Assembly: GCA_019912965.1 (NCBI GenBank)
Contig: JAIOHM010000022.1
Location: 93,464-157,463 of the forward strand
Reading direction: 5' to 3'
DNA from: Anaerolineae bacterium
GTDB lineage: Bacteria; Chloroflexota; Anaerolineae; Aggregatilineales; Phototrophicaceae
DNA: 64,000 nucleotides
Part shown: one piece after another, positions 36,676 through 44,148 of the stretch
How positions within the stretch are numbered: the stretch's first letter is position 1
Layout: the number at the start of each line of letters is the position of its first letter
The notes under the pieces: generated by a model
What the model saw: only the letters and a program-made list of their open reading frames with translations
Database searches by the model: none
Told to the model about the DNA's origin: nothing
Position numbers and translations under genes: made by a program

Positions 36676-36910
36676 ATCGGGGCTAGATGGCGGTCTGCTG
36701 GTTGGCGGATTTGTCATTGGACTAACGGTTGGGGCTATTATGGCGTTATTTAATGGCGGCAGTCGTGCCCGTCGAGGCTTAGCCGAAACAGGTGGAGTAT
36801 TGCGCGACAAACTCGAATCAATCGTCCCCACAGACCCAATTGCTGAAAGTCTGGCCGAGGGCAAAGCCGCTGCCCGCCGCCGCCGTGCCGAATTGGGATT
36901 GGAAAAATAA
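36656..36910 (+). CDS. YtxH-like small membrane protein
   Basis: 84 residues from the ATG at 36656, which follows GGAGAG. One transmembrane helix (about 13-33; LLVGGFVIGLTVGAIMALF) is followed by an Arg/Ala-rich amphipathic helix ending KAAARRRRAELGLEK. This is the layout of YtxH/gas-vesicle-protein-like stress proteins. It overlaps the preceding gene and ends 3 bases before the convergent Nnr gene. Confidence 0.6.
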   Translation: MAQENHESGLDGGLLVGGFVIGLTVGAIMALFNGGSRARRGLAETGGVLRDKLESIVPTDPIAESLAEGKAAARRRRAELGLEK

Positions 36911-36913
36911 GCC

Positions 36914-38614
36914 TCAAGAGCCAATCATCGTAATCGCCTCTCCAATCGCTTCTAACACATCCCCAGCGATCACACTTCGCGTATTTCCCTGTTTTACTGC
37001 CGCCCGCAAGCCGGCTAACCCATGCACATACGTACCTGCAACGGCTGCCTCGAATGGTGCTAATCCTTGTGCCAGCAAGCCAGTAATGAGTCCCGCCAGC
37101 ACATCGCCTGTTCCAGCGGTTGCCAGAGCATCTGTCTTGAATGGCAGCACAACGACTCGCCCATCAGGATCAGCAATCAGTGTATGTGCCCCTTTCAACA
37201 CCAGCACCACGTTCCATTCAGTCGCCTTTTCGCAAACAATCGCCCAACGATTCGCCTGTACCTCCGATATTTCCATTTTCGTTAAACGTCCCATCTCACC
37301 CGGATGCGGCGTGATGATTGTCCGTTCAGGTAACAGCTTGTGCCAATCTTCAATCGCACTCAACAGATTCAGCCCATCTGCATCCACCACTAAGGGTGGA
37401 AGTTTTAGCGTTGTGGAGGTTTCGGTTTCTGTTTGCTTTCCCCCTGCGAAACCGATTGTTCGCTTTGTATGGGATTTAGAAACTTGAGCAGGCTCAAGCA
37501 GTTTGAGCAGCAAATCGCGGGTTGTTTTCTCTTTCCCCCACCCCGACCCCAACAACAATGCATCATATTGATTCGATTGCTCCACAATGACTGTCGCCGC
37601 TCCCTCAGCCAGCGCCCCCATATCATGTGGCAGCAGTAGCCATGTCGGTTCAAGAAATCGTCCACTTAATGCTATGACCACCGGACTTGGAGTACCTACT
37701 GTGACCAATCCCACTCCAGATCGGTACGCCGCCATTGAAGCTAAACCCGCCGCGCCGACATAATTGGCTGATCCTGCCACAATGAGAGCCTTGCCAAACG
37801 TGCCTTTGTTCGCGTTAGTTGAACGCTTTGGCAGCATTGCTCTCACAGTTTTTCCATCTGCCACGGTCCATTTTTCATCGTTTAACTCAGGTAGATCTTC
37901 CGCTACACCAACTGTAGCGACATGTAATTTGCCCACCATCTCCGCGCCGGGAAACGTAAACAAACCCGGTTTAGCTGCAATAAAAGTCACAGTTTCATCC
38001 GCTGGAATCGTGTTTTTATCAACCGCCCCACTGTCACAGTCCAACCCACTAGGACAATCCACCGCCACCACGTAAGGCCGAATTAGCGCAGACTGAGTCA
38101 TCGGATCATCAGGATTAATCGTTTCTCCCTCCGGGTGAATCGGCTGCTGATTATCATGAAGTGCCTGCTGAACATTCCGCAGCACCTTTGCGACTTCACT
38201 CCGCAAAGGCAATTTCACACCAATACCGAAAAGCGCATCTAATACCACATCTGCGCTGGCAACCATATTTCGCAACAGTCGTCCATCTTTATCGTGGTCA
38301 GCATAAGCTACAAATAATCCAGCATCCTGCACTGCCTTGAAATTTACATCATATGTTGGGCGTGTTTTCAGCAGGTAAAAACGCACCTGAGCCGCCTCTG
38401 CCAGCAATCGACCAGCCACCAACCCATCCCCCCCATTGTTGCCGGGCCCAACCAGCACAGTTACACATGCATCGGGACGGTTAGCAATGATCTGTTTCAC
38501 CCGTTCGGCCACTGACCGACCAGCATTCTCCATCATGGTTGCATAGCTCAAGCCGTTTGCATCAGCCGCAGCCTCAATTTTCCGCATCTGTTCAACCGAA
38601 ACAACCTTAATCAC
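36914..38614 (-). CDS. nnr: Bifunctional NAD(P)H-hydrate repair enzyme (epimerase + dehydratase)
   Basis: 566 residues. The N-terminal YjeF/NnrE epimerase domain (about 1-235; VTVLVGPGNNGGDGLVAGRLL, VVLDALFGIG, AVDCPSGLDCDSG) is followed by a C-terminal NnrD ADP-dependent dehydratase domain (about 270-566; LIVAGSANYVGAAGLASMAAYRSG, VVDADGLNLL, TIITPHPGEMGRL, GTGDVLAGLITGLLAQG). Together they repair hydrated nicotinamide cofactors. A polar insertion of about 25 residues lies near residue 385. Length is as usual for the fusion. Confidence 0.94.
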   Translation of the reverse strand: MIKVVSVEQMRKIEAAADANGLSYATMMENAGRSVAERVKQIIANRPDACVTVLVGPGNNGGDGLVAGRLLAEAAQVRFYLLKTRPTYDVNFKAVQDAGLFVAYADHDKDGRLLRNMVASADVVLDALFGIGVKLPLRSEVAKVLRNVQQALHDNQQPIHPEGETINPDDPMTQSALIRPYVVAVDCPSGLDCDSGAVDKNTIPADETVTFIAAKPGLFTFPGAEMVGKLHVATVGVAEDLPELNDEKWTVADGKTVRAMLPKRSTNANKGTFGKALIVAGSANYVGAAGLASMAAYRSGVGLVTVGTPSPVVIALSGRFLEPTWLLLPHDMGALAEGAATVIVEQSNQYDALLLGSGWGKEKTTRDLLLKLLEPAQVSKSHTKRTIGFAGGKQTETETSTTLKLPPLVVDADGLNLLSAIEDWHKLLPERTIITPHPGEMGRLTKMEISEVQANRWAIVCEKATEWNVVLVLKGAHTLIADPDGRVVVLPFKTDALATAGTGDVLAGLITGLLAQGLAPFEAAVAGTYVHGLAGLRAAVKQGNTRSVIAGDVLEAIGEAITMIGS

Positions 38615-38654
38615 ACCTGCCTCTTTTCACCAATTTCGCCAGAGTATAACAAAC

Positions 38655-38684
38655 AAAAATCCAGCGAGGCATTTCCCCGCTGGA
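38655..38684 (-). terminator. Terminator of the polyprenyl synthase gene
   Basis: TCCAGCG/CGCTGGA stem (38660-38666 with 38678-38684), followed on the minus strand by five T. It separates it from nnr. Confidence 0.65.
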
Positions 38685-38761
38685 CGTTACTTGGAAACTA
38701 CTTTTAATTTACCAATCAGCTTCTGCTTCGGATCAAAAGCTGATGGCTAAACGAACGACTG

Positions 38762-39700
38762 CTAATGATCGCGATTCACGACCATCCAGGCTAGGTCAAT
38801 GAGTTCCTGCTTGGCGTTGGATGCTGGTAGCACATCCAAACTCGCAACCGCCATATGAGCTAACTGCTGCGCTTGAGCCTGACCTTCCGCAACAGCATCG
38901 CCTTTCAACAGCTTTTTCTTAATCGTCTTCATCGGGTCGCCATCATCAGCTTCCACAACATCAGCGACCGCAACCCCGTTTGACGATTGTCCATTACCTG
39001 CATAAGCCGCCGCATAACCACGCCCCTGCGCCAGATCAATGCCAGAGGTTTTACCAAGCTGAGATGTATCAGCCGTCAGATCGAGAATATCGTCAACAAT
39101 CTGAAAAGCCAGCCCCACGTTGTACCCATACTGCCCCAACGCTTCGACGGCTTTTTCGTCTGCCCCGGCCAACCGCGCACCCAGCACACCCGCCGCCCGA
39201 AACAGAGCAGCCGTTTTGCGTGCAATAATCTCGTAGTACACCTGACGCGTGAAATTGTTCTCTTTCACAGCGCTGGCCTGAAGTGTCTCGCCTTCCACCA
39301 GTGCGACGGTCGCCTCTGCCAGTACAATATTCAGGTCTTTATATGGACCCATTAACTCATAGACTTTTGTAAACAGAAAGTCCCCCGTCAGCAGTGCGAA
39401 TGTACGTCCCCAGATCGAATTGACCGATGGCCGTCCGCGCCGCACCACCCCGTGGTCGTTAATATCATCATGAACCACACTGGCCGTATGAACGAGTTCT
39501 ACTGCTGCTGCTACAGGTGCAGCGGATTCGATATCTGTACCACCCAGAGCTTCGTAACCCAACATGAGCAAACGAGGACGGACGCGCTTGCCACCCGCCT
39601 CCAGAATGTGATGGCTGGCATCACGCAGGGTCTTTACATCGCTGTTGATGACCTTCAACATGACGTTTTCTACGGCCTGCATTGCCTCGTGAATAGTCAT
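38762..39700 (-). CDS. Polyprenyl diphosphate synthase
   Basis: 312-residue trans-isoprenyl synthase that extends allylic diphosphates with IPP. The first Asp-rich motif is VHDDINDHGVVRRGRPS, the second FQIVDDILD, and GGKRVRPRLL binds IPP. Chain length cannot be read with confidence. The ATG at 39700 (MTIHEAMQAVENVM) is preferred: an in-frame extension to a TTG at 39790 would translate the consensus promoter, whose -35 TTGACA contains that TTG. A likely role is quinone side chain or undecaprenyl supply. Confidence 0.92.
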   Translation of the reverse strand: MTIHEAMQAVENVMLKVINSDVKTLRDASHHILEAGGKRVRPRLLMLGYEALGGTDIESAAPVAAAVELVHTASVVHDDINDHGVVRRGRPSVNSIWGRTFALLTGDFLFTKVYELMGPYKDLNIVLAEATVALVEGETLQASAVKENNFTRQVYYEIIARKTAALFRAAGVLGARLAGADEKAVEALGQYGYNVGLAFQIVDDILDLTADTSQLGKTSGIDLAQGRGYAAAYAGNGQSSNGVAVADVVEADDGDPMKTIKKKLLKGDAVAEGQAQAQQLAHMAVASLDVLPASNAKQELIDLAWMVVNRDH

Positions 39701-39761
39701 TGGGGGGTATACCTCACCGTTGGTAGCACTTGGTTTGTTACTTTCAGAACAATCTGAATTT

Positions 39762-39790
39762 ATTGTATACAAAAAGGGAAAAGGTGTCAA
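39762..39790 (-). promoter_or_regulatory. Promoter of the polyprenyl synthase gene
   Basis: TTGACA (39790-39785), 17-base spacer, TACAAT (39767-39762): near-perfect sigma-70 consensus, about 60 bases before the ATG. Confidence 0.8.
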
Positions 39791-39796
39791 TTAAAC

Positions 39797-40738
39797 TCAT
39801 TTGATATTTAGCACCCTTGCGCCTGTCTTGGCAACCGGGGTAAATTGCCCCATACTGCTGATGCCTGCTTCTTCATAAACAGCCTGCATTGCTGCTGCCA
39901 CTTGCCTTGCATTGGACTCACCAGAACACACAGCACATAACGTCGGCCCTGCCCCACTGATAACCATCCCTAACGCCCCAGCCCGTTTAGCAGCGAGCCG
40001 GACTTCGTATAACATCGGCATCAAATGAGCTCGTGCGGGTTCAACCACACTGTCATTTTCCATCGCCGCTGCCATCGCTTCCAGATCTTCCGTGTATAAG
40101 GCGTGTATCAATTGGGCAACCGCCGCTGTCTGCGCCACCATTGCCTTCAACGATACCTGTTGGGGCAACACCGAACGCGCCATCACTGTTGGCACTTCCA
40201 CATCAGGCGTCACCAACGCAAGATACAAATTTTTGGGAATTGGCAGATTATGAATCTGGCCTGCTTCAACGCCGGTCACCAGCGTAATCCCACCAAACAG
40301 ACATGGCCCAACATTATCTGCATGATAACCACTTACAGCGGCCTCGCCATCCAGACATGCAGGCAGCAGCCCGGCGAAATCCAGCGGTTCGCCCAGTAAG
40401 GCATTCACCGCCACTGCACCTGCTACCGCGCTGGCTGCACTGCTCCCCAAACCACTCGCCAGTGGCAAATGTTTCTCAATATGAATTCCTATCCCAGCAT
40501 CCGAACCAAGCAGTTTAAGCACACTGTTAGCCGCCACGCATGCCGTATTTTTCTCGGCTGCATGTGGCAGCTTCCCGCCATCACCTGTAATGGTCAAAAT
40601 ACGCGCACCGGGTTCATCGAGCCATTCAACCCGCACTACATCACCGGGTTCGCACAGCGCCAGCCCCAGAATGTCAAACCCCACCCCTAGGTTTGCCACC
40701 GTCGCCGGGGCAAAAGCCTCTGCACTGGTATTCAGCAT
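39797..40738 (-). CDS. thrB: Homoserine kinase
   Basis: 313-residue GHMP kinase that phosphorylates homoserine on the way to threonine. The ATP loop is LPLASGLGSSAASAVAGAVAVNALLG (about 92-117); the N-terminus APATVANLGVGFDILGLAL and the C-terminal VISGAGPTLCAV are characteristic. It is divergent from threonine synthase with about 50 bases between the two starts, so a shared control region for both threonine genes is likely. Confidence 0.94.
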   Translation of the reverse strand: MLNTSAEAFAPATVANLGVGFDILGLALCEPGDVVRVEWLDEPGARILTITGDGGKLPHAAEKNTACVAANSVLKLLGSDAGIGIHIEKHLPLASGLGSSAASAVAGAVAVNALLGEPLDFAGLLPACLDGEAAVSGYHADNVGPCLFGGITLVTGVEAGQIHNLPIPKNLYLALVTPDVEVPTVMARSVLPQQVSLKAMVAQTAAVAQLIHALYTEDLEAMAAAMENDSVVEPARAHLMPMLYEVRLAAKRAGALGMVISGAGPTLCAVCSGESNARQVAAAMQAVYEEAGISSMGQFTPVAKTGARVLNIK

Positions 40739-40788
40739 AAGAACTTGCTATCCTTGCACAATTGAATATTTCACTGGATGACGACAAG

Positions 40789-42087
40789 ATGCCGAGCATA
40801 CTACAATGCATGGATTGCAGCCAGCAATACCCAGTTGATAAGATTATTTATAATTGTGAAATCTGTGGCGGTTTGCTGGATGTCCAGCACGATATGGACA
40901 AGCTCCGCCACACTATTACGCGCGAGACTTTCGACCGTCGCCTCGGCACATTGGATGCCCCCTACAACAGTGGCGTCTGGCGCTACAAGGAACTGGTCAA
41001 TCCGGATGTACCTGATGGGTTGATAGTCTCCCGACCAGAGGGAAATACCAATCTATACGCCGTTCCAAAACTGGCGGAATGGGCTGGTGTCGCCAAACTC
41101 TATTTGAAACACGAGGGGGAAAACCCAACGGGGTCGTTCAAAGATCGCGGCATGACAGGCGGTGTAACACAGGCGCGTGTGCTCGGTGTCGATCGTGTCG
41201 CTTGTGCCTCAACTGGCAACACCTCGGCTTCGCTGGCAGCTTATGCAGCTTGGGCAGGCATTGAAGGTATCGTTTTTTTCCAGAACAAACAAATCGCTTT
41301 CGGCAAACTGGCACAGGCCATTGCCTATGGTGCAACCGCCATCCAGATCAATGCCGATTTTGACCGCAATCTCGCGCTTGTTCGGGAAGTTGCTGGGGCA
41401 CTAGGCATCTATGTATTGAATTCCATCAACCCATTCCGACTGGAAGGTCAGAAAACCATCATAATCGAGGCTATTCAGCAGTTGCGCTGGCAGGTACCGG
41501 ATTGGATCGTCTGCCCCGGTGGTAATCTGGGCAACAGTTCCGCATTTGGCAAAGCCTTGCATGAACTCTATGAGATCGGTTTGATTGACCGTTTACCCCG
41601 GCTGGCAATTATTCAAGCTGAAGGAGCTAGTCCTCTCTTCAACAGTTTTCAGCGAGGCTTTGATCGTCTCGAACCCATCCATGCAGAAACCATTGCGACA
41701 GCAATAAAGATTGGCAATCCGGTCAGCTACCCGAAAGCTGTCCGCACCATCCGCTGGTCAGATGGTGTGGTCGAACAGGTCAGCGATCAGGAAATTATGG
41801 ACGCCAAAGCACTCATCGACCGTCAGGGAATCGGTTGCGAACCCGCTTCTGCCTGTTCGCTGATCGGCGTTCGCAAATTGGTTGATAAAGGGGTTATCAA
41901 ATCCAGTGAAACGGTGGTCGGCATTTTGACAGGCCACATTCTCAAAGATGCAGATTCGGTAATCCAGTACCATAATGGAACGCTGGAAAATATTCATGCT
42001 CAGTATCCAAATCATCTACATCAGTCTGAAGCCAGCATCGAAGCCCTGAGCAAGATTCTCGAATCACGGCAGCCCACTCATGCTTGA
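40789..42087 (+). CDS. thrC: Threonine synthase
   Basis: 432-residue PLP enzyme making threonine from O-phosphohomoserine. The N-terminal CMDC...CEIC pair looks like a zinc ribbon. The PLP Lys is in NPTGSFKDRGM, and phosphate binding is in CASTGNTSASLAAYAAW and VCPGGNLGNSSAFGKAL. The ATG at 40789 (MPSILQCMDC) is preferred; a TTG at 40762 would add nine residues and run almost into the divergent thrB start. The enzyme uses the product of thrB, its neighbour. Confidence 0.93.
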   Translation: MPSILQCMDCSQQYPVDKIIYNCEICGGLLDVQHDMDKLRHTITRETFDRRLGTLDAPYNSGVWRYKELVNPDVPDGLIVSRPEGNTNLYAVPKLAEWAGVAKLYLKHEGENPTGSFKDRGMTGGVTQARVLGVDRVACASTGNTSASLAAYAAWAGIEGIVFFQNKQIAFGKLAQAIAYGATAIQINADFDRNLALVREVAGALGIYVLNSINPFRLEGQKTIIIEAIQQLRWQVPDWIVCPGGNLGNSSAFGKALHELYEIGLIDRLPRLAIIQAEGASPLFNSFQRGFDRLEPIHAETIATAIKIGNPVSYPKAVRTIRWSDGVVEQVSDQEIMDAKALIDRQGIGCEPASACSLIGVRKLVDKGVIKSSETVVGILTGHILKDADSVIQYHNGTLENIHAQYPNHLHQSEASIEALSKILESRQPTHA

Positions 42088-42097
42088 TACTCGTTGG

Positions 42098-42123
42098 GGG
42101 CGAACGGCTCGTTCGCCCTTCTT
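42098..42123 (+). terminator. Terminator of thrC
   Basis: A 9-bp stem GGGCGAACG (42098-42106) with CGTTCGCCC (42110-42118), then TTCTT. Confidence 0.75.
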
Positions 42124-42133
42124 GCCAGTTAAA

Positions 42134-43387
42134 TTAAATTCCCGCCAATGCCTGTTCCAGATCATTTAGAATATCGTCTGTGTCCTCAATGCCAATGGCA
42201 AACCGAACCAGATTGTCCTTAATGCCCAGCGCCAGCCGTTCTTCTGTTGTCTTCTCGTAATAACTCATCAAAGCCGGTTGCTCAATCAGGCTTTCCACCC
42301 CACCCAGACTCGGCGCGATATAAGGAATCTTCAGACGATCAATGAACCGGCTGGTCGTCTTCAAATCACCTGCTACTTCAAAGCTCACCACCCCACCAAA
42401 ACCACTCATCTGTGCCGCCGCAATCGCATGGTCGGGGTGCGATTCCAATCCCGGATACCACACCCGTTCAATGCGAGGGTGCGATTCCAGAAATTGTGCT
42501 GCTGCCAACGCCGTTTTATTCTGCTGCCCCACTCGAACGCCTAATGTCTTAATGCCACGATCAAGCAGATAAGCATTCTGAGGATCAACAATCCCGCCCA
42601 GCACCCCACGGGCGTCCCGTAACCCCTTGATACGGTCGGCTCGCCCCGTCACCACACCTGCCAGCAAATCGTTGTGACCAGAGAGATATTTGGTCGCGCT
42701 ATGAACAACAAAATCAATCCCCCACTCCAGCGGACGTTGATTAATAGGAGTTGCAAATGTGCTGTCGATCATCGTCAGCACACGATATTGTTTACCTAAA
42801 CGCGCGATTTGTTCCAGATTAGCCGTTCGCAGATAAGGATTCGTCGGGCTTTCGGAGATCAGAAAGCGGGTTTTCTTGGGAATAATCGCCGCTTCCATTG
42901 CTTCATAGTCACCCATATGCACGACCGTCGTTTCAATACCCAGCCGTTTCAGGAAAGTCAAACAAAACTGTCGCGTGCGGCGATAACAGTCGTCTGTCAT
43001 CACGATATGCGCGCCTGAAGGTAGCACCGAAAGCAGCAGCGATGTAACCGCTGACATTCCGGAAGCATACAGCACCGCATCTTCACCGGAATCCAACGCC
43101 GCTAACTTGCGCTCAACGGCGGAAACCGTCGGATTTCCATAACGTCCGTATTCTTCTCGGTCGTCACCGTCACCCCAGGTTTTACGCTCCATGAAGTCAA
43201 TGAGTTCTTGTGTATCTCCAAAGGTATAAGTCGCCGTTTGTACAATCGGAGTATTCAATGAGTTGAATGCTTTGCGCCGCTTGGTTCCACCATGTACTGC
43301 TCGCGTGCTGCTTCCCTTGGGTGTAGTTGCAGAATCCTCATCCACAATCGCTCCCAGACCCTTTTCGATATTATCCTGTAAAGTCAT
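42134..43387 (-). CDS. Cys/Met metabolism PLP enzyme (cystathionine gamma-synthase/lyase or homocysteine-forming type)
   Basis: 417 residues of the transsulfuration family. Seen are STRAVHGGTKR, YGRYGNPTVSAVERKLAALDSGEDAVLYASGMSA, MIDSTFATP, the PLP Lys in HSATKYLSGHNDLLAGVV, and the C-terminal SLGGVESLIEQPALMSYY. The ATG at 43387 is used because AGGAGG precedes it. The longer open frame runs through a SAM riboswitch and is not translated. SAM control points to methionine-direction chemistry (cystathionine gamma-synthase or O-acyl-homoserine sulfhydrylase), but the lyase reaction cannot be excluded. Confidence 0.88.
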   Translation of the reverse strand: MTLQDNIEKGLGAIVDEDSATTPKGSSTRAVHGGTKRRKAFNSLNTPIVQTATYTFGDTQELIDFMERKTWGDGDDREEYGRYGNPTVSAVERKLAALDSGEDAVLYASGMSAVTSLLLSVLPSGAHIVMTDDCYRRTRQFCLTFLKRLGIETTVVHMGDYEAMEAAIIPKKTRFLISESPTNPYLRTANLEQIARLGKQYRVLTMIDSTFATPINQRPLEWGIDFVVHSATKYLSGHNDLLAGVVTGRADRIKGLRDARGVLGGIVDPQNAYLLDRGIKTLGVRVGQQNKTALAAAQFLESHPRIERVWYPGLESHPDHAIAAAQMSGFGGVVSFEVAGDLKTTSRFIDRLKIPYIAPSLGGVESLIEQPALMSYYEKTTEERLALGIKDNLVRFAIGIEDTDDILNDLEQALAGI

Positions 43388-43412
43388 CGCGCCTTGCCTC
43401 CTGATGGCAAAT

Positions 43413-43450
43413 AAAAACCCGGATATGGGACGACATACACCAAGTCCGGG
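43413..43450 (-). terminator. Second riboswitch terminator hairpin
   Basis: CCCGGA/TCCGGG stem (43450-43445 with 43423-43418), then five T on the minus strand. Its 5' part (43448-43440) is complementary over 9 bases to aptamer positions 43557-43549. Confidence 0.6.
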
Positions 43451-43463
43451 CCAGATTGCCAAG

Positions 43464-43488
43464 AAAAAAGACTTCGGCTTGAAGTCTT
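43464..43488 (-). terminator. First riboswitch terminator hairpin
   Basis: An 8-bp stem AAGACTTC/GAAGTCTT (43488-43481 with 43475-43468), followed by T-rich sequence on the minus strand. Confidence 0.75.
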
Positions 43489-43523
43489 CGAGTTTATTCC
43501 CAACCAATGTTATTGGGCGTTCG

Positions 43524-43624
43524 CTCTCATTTGCCAGCCACATGCTGACGGACTTGGCACCTTCCCGTGCTCGGGGGTTGCCGCGGTTTCAAAGGGCCGT
43601 TCCCTCAACCGCTCTTCATAAGAG
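43524..43624 (-). ncRNA. SAM-I (S box) riboswitch aptamer
   Basis: On the minus strand the core reads CTCTTATGAAGAGCGG, GAGGGA, ACGGCCC, TTTGAAACCGCGGCAACC, then AAGGTGCCAAGTCC. P1 is 7 bp (43624-43618 with 43530-43524). This matches the S-box consensus in order and spacing. SAM binding normally favours downstream termination; two terminator hairpins lie between it and the transsulfuration gene start. TATACT just upstream (43638-43633) is a candidate -10 box. Confidence 0.93.
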
Positions 43625-43785
43625 TGTTTCAGTATACAATTGAGTTTAAAGCGTATCATAATCTTTCCAAAAGAGCAAGATTTCAGCCAGCGCAGCATCA
43701 GCGACGGCTGAACGTCGATTTGGGGATATATTTGAACTGAGTATAATGAAATGCAGGTGGGGTGTGCTGCGGGGGAGTATTACGG

Positions 43786-44145
43786 TTGAATCGCAAACTG
43801 GAAATCATGATCATGAGTGGCGTTGACGATGGTCAACAGTTGAACTACAGCACCGACAATGGTGACGGTCAACTAAGTGCTGATGGCAGTAAATGGTCAA
43901 TCAGCGTCGGGCGACGCGAAGATAGCGACATCTGTTTGCGAAACGATACCTTTGTTTCCCGCCTCCATGCCTACCTCATTTGGGAACGAAATCGCTGGTG
44001 GTTGCAGGATTGCGATAGCACCAACGGCACTTATCTGGAAAACGGCCCCAGCGATGCCCGTGTACAGGGTACCATTCCAATTAACCCCAATGATCTGTTC
44101 CGCATCGGCCATACATGGATGCGAATCCAGGAAACAGGCGAGTGA
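43786..44145 (+). CDS. FHA-domain protein
   Basis: 119 residues: a single forkhead-associated domain, which binds phosphothreonine peptides. Signature SVGRREDSDICLRNDTFVSRLHAYLIW, DCDSTNGTYLENG and the last strand. The N-terminus is LNRKLEIMIMSG. A TTG at 43786 is favoured because GGGGGAG (43771-43777) lies 8 bases upstream; the first ATG at 43807 is the alternative. TATAAT at 43742-43747 is a likely -10. The gene ends 3 bases before a kinase-like gene, so an FHA/phosphorylation pair is plausible. Confidence 0.85.
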   Translation: MNRKLEIMIMSGVDDGQQLNYSTDNGDGQLSADGSKWSISVGRREDSDICLRNDTFVSRLHAYLIWERNRWWLQDCDSTNGTYLENGPSDARVQGTIPINPNDLFRIGHTWMRIQETGE

Positions 44146-44148
44146 ACC

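Noticed and set aside
39701..39790. N-terminal extension of the polyprenyl synthase
   Set aside because: It would translate the TTGACA-17-TACAAT promoter itself; the family start is at 39700.
43388..43543. N-terminal extension of the transsulfuration enzyme
   Set aside because: It runs through riboswitch terminators and part of the aptamer; AGGAGG fixes the start at 43387.
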